Shown here: piece after piece, positions 61,773 through 64,000 of the stretch
How positions within the stretch are numbered: the first letter of the stretch is position 1
How the letters are laid out: every line of letters begins with the position of its first letter
From: Camarhynchus parvulus
Taxonomy: Eukaryota; Chordata; Aves; Passeriformes; Thraupidae
DNA: 64,000 nucleotides
Direction of reading: 5' to 3'
Assembly: GCF_901933205.1 (NCBI RefSeq)
Contig: NC_044577.1
Location: forward strand, 6,893,321 to 6,957,320
Translations under genes and position numbers: made by a program
Notes under the pieces: model-generated
The model's input: only the letters and a program-made list of their open reading frames with translations
Databases searched by the model: none
Told to the model about the DNA's origin: nothing

Positions 61773-64000
61773 AAAGTAGATTTTTTTTCTTGGTCATGAA
61801 AATTTATCCATTAAGCTCTATCACAATGGATGCAACCTTTCCAGCACTTCGTTTTCAAGTGGCCGTACAGGTACACAACATAGTGAATTTTATTGTGAAT
61901 TCTTCATCATACTCATGCAGTTCAGTCATCTCTTTTATCTTCTATTTTTATCACATTTTAGCACATTCAGTTTTCTTGAAACTTTTGCTTTAGCCTTCTT
62001 CAGTCTATTTTTCAGTAAGACAGTCTTTTACTCAGTGGTGCTTCAGCAGAATTGGCATGTCACAGCCAATATATGTACAGTATATGTAAATTTCCTTGGC
62101 TTTCCCATGTCTCTTCAGTGTTCCAGATTTTTTGGCAGTGGGCTATCAATCAAATAGCTTACCTGTTTTTCTATGGAATTCTCAGTTTGCTGTAGGTGGT
62201 CTCTATGCGTTCCATATGCTCCCAGGATCTGCAGCCAATTTTTATTACAAATATTCCTTCAGAAATCTGGACAGCTTTAAAGCTGCGTATTTTGGTTGTG
62301 TTCAGATGTCATTCCAATATTCGTGGTTCAGCAATATTCTAAATGACCTTTTCCTCTATCTGCACAAGATTCAGACTTGCCAGAGTGGTTTTTTTTTTTG
62401 TATATATTTTTGGGGGGTTTTGTGGCTTGGCATGCTTTGGTGCTTTCGAATGAAACCAAAAACTAAAGGAGGAAATCTTGTGTGCTGCCTCTGTCTGTCC
62501 TCCCCTTGCAAGCAGCTATGTAGTAATGTCCATCTTGAGGCTTTGAAGGTTACTCTTATTACATGAAAGAATTTTAGGATCTTGTTGTTCACTGGATTGC
62601 TTCATCAGCTGTGCTTGTTTGATTTGTACCTTTTCTATACAGTAATTCTGCTGCTTTTTCTTTGATTTTTGTTAATTTTGTCCATGCTTGCAAGGATTTT
62701 TTTTCTTCTTATGATTCATTTCAATTGGATAAAATTTTAAAACATTAAATTTTGCTTTCATGTGTTTTTCAGTTAGCTGTTTTAGCTGCCTTTTTTTTTA
62801 TATTCTCCATTATTCCTTTTATACCTCTGTTTCTCCACCACATTATTGAAACTGAATGTGTGTGTCCATCTGCGTCTCCAGTTCATTTACAGAAGTTAGT
62901 GATAACCTAATTGATAGAAGCAAGACTTTGAAGTCTGAAAGAATATATCCACATTTGTTCTTTGTGCCTGATCCCCATCTGGAATTGCTCAGGAGAAAAC
63001 AAGGAATAGGTGTGACTGAAACAATGAGGATGCCATTTCCATCTCTACAGTGTTTCACAAACACTCTTTTCCTCTGACCACTGTGGTTCTCCACATACTC
63101 AGATTTCCATTTCTCATGTAGATGATTGGTGATAAAGATGTACCAAGGCCTTCTGGGTTTAAATATGAGCTGGTGTTCTCCTCTGGGTGAAAAGATGAGT
63201 CCTGTGCAAAATGGTTTTCTTTTCATCTGCTGCATTGTGATGATGTCATGGATGGGACATTTTTAGCCTCTTGTGATTTTTTTGTTTAATACTTAATATG
63301 TTTTACAAAGGACGCTTTTCCTATTATTGTTCTCTTCTGTGATGAGAAATACAAACGTCCTGAAGACAACACTGTGTATAATTTTAGCTGAAATACGCTG
63401 CTGTATCTAAAGACCAAGCAGGACACTAAGATGTGAAGTGATAATATCTCAAGTTTCAGCAAGTCTTTTTGGAGATTTATGGTATCTGTTAGGGACAATA
63501 TGCTTAAAATATGTTTTTCTCCATTTTTCAAGTAGGAGAAAAACACCAACCAACCAAAAAAAAAAATCTGTCACTTCTGTCATAGCAGTAATCATAGTTG
63601 TGGGAGAGGTTTTTGTTATAAAACTGTTTGTTGTATAAGCAATATGAGTGAATGGAATACATTAACCTTGATGTCCTGGACTTTGAAATAATAGTGTCAT
63701 CAGTGTCCTGCTTCTTTTCCAGTCCAAAAATGCACATTGAATGTGGTGATATCTGTGAAAGGAGACTACATGGGATTGTACAGAACTCTGGACTAAAAAT
63801 GCAAACAATATCATGGAAGATTTCTTTGTGGTGGAACAAGGATTAAAAAACAGCTCCTGGCTTAAACTGCTCAAGTGAACAAATTAGATGTTTTTATGAT
63901 ACAAAGTGGGATATTTGTGACAGAGAAGTAAAGGTTTTTCCTTTAAGATTTGTGCACCTTTATCTGTTTAGTCCATTGGTTATACTGTTGATAGAGCTTG

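Larger units (their letters stand above)
50541..64000. other. Non-coding; likely first intron of the CpG-island gene
   Basis: In more than 13 kb no exon is convincing. Open frames up to about 155 codons occur (62096-62566 plus; 62843-63235 minus), but they show no domain, no codon bias and no good flanking splice pattern. T and G exceed A and C on the plus strand, as expected for a rightward intron. Small structures inside (52126-52168, 53300-53350, 61751-61772) are listed separately. No mobile element was recognised. Confidence 0.55.

Noticed and set aside
62843..63235. 130-codon minus-strand frame
   Set aside because: There is no recognisable domain or good splice context, and it is antisense to the inferred direction of transcription. 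A stop-free run of this size is plausible by chance in 64 kb.
1..64000. CRISPR arrays, bacterial operons, tRNA or rRNA genes
   Set aside because: None were found. The only regular array is the six-unit minisatellite, which has no unique spacers, and the sequence is clearly vertebrate.

Overview
The window looks like non-coding DNA from a bird, most likely a passerine. The evidence is two 3' fragments of CR1 retrotransposons of the avian type (40.39-40.67 kb, minus strand; 46.79-47.09 kb, plus strand), an AT-rich CpG-depleted background, one dense CpG island, and introns or intergenic DNA littered with T/G-rich tracts. I found no open reading frame with convincing protein homology or codon structure, and no tRNA, rRNA, CRISPR array or bacterial feature. 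The first six bases are a HindIII site, which suggests the window begins at a cloned-insert end.

Layout. 1-26.9 kb: AT-rich non-coding DNA with A>T and C>G on the plus strand. 26.93-27.56 kb: a minus-strand interspersed repeat that looks like an LTR, with a TATA box and a six-unit 39-bp minisatellite. 27.62-27.87 kb: one copy of an unidentified ~250-bp repeat ('repeat A'), whose inverted partner lies at 29.65-29.90 kb. Between them sits a CpG-rich pocket (27.95-28.21 kb) with splice-donor-like sequences pointing outward on both strands. 28.2-49.6 kb: non-coding DNA with T>A and G>C, containing the minus CR1, a second LTR-like repeat (46.27-46.66 kb, plus) and the plus CR1. 49.6-50.5 kb: a strong CpG island with a perfect cAMP-response element and a good plus-strand splice donor, which I read as the promoter and untranslated first exon of a rightward gene I cannot name. 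50.6-64 kb: non-coding, read as its first intron.

The most useful inference is that base-composition skew and the orientation of T/G tracts both flip near 28 kb, at the CpG pocket with divergent donors. This predicts a divergent promoter (or a replication origin) there, with a transcript running left through 28-1 kb and another running right, possibly toward the 50-kb island. This is inference from sequence alone; RNA evidence would decide it.
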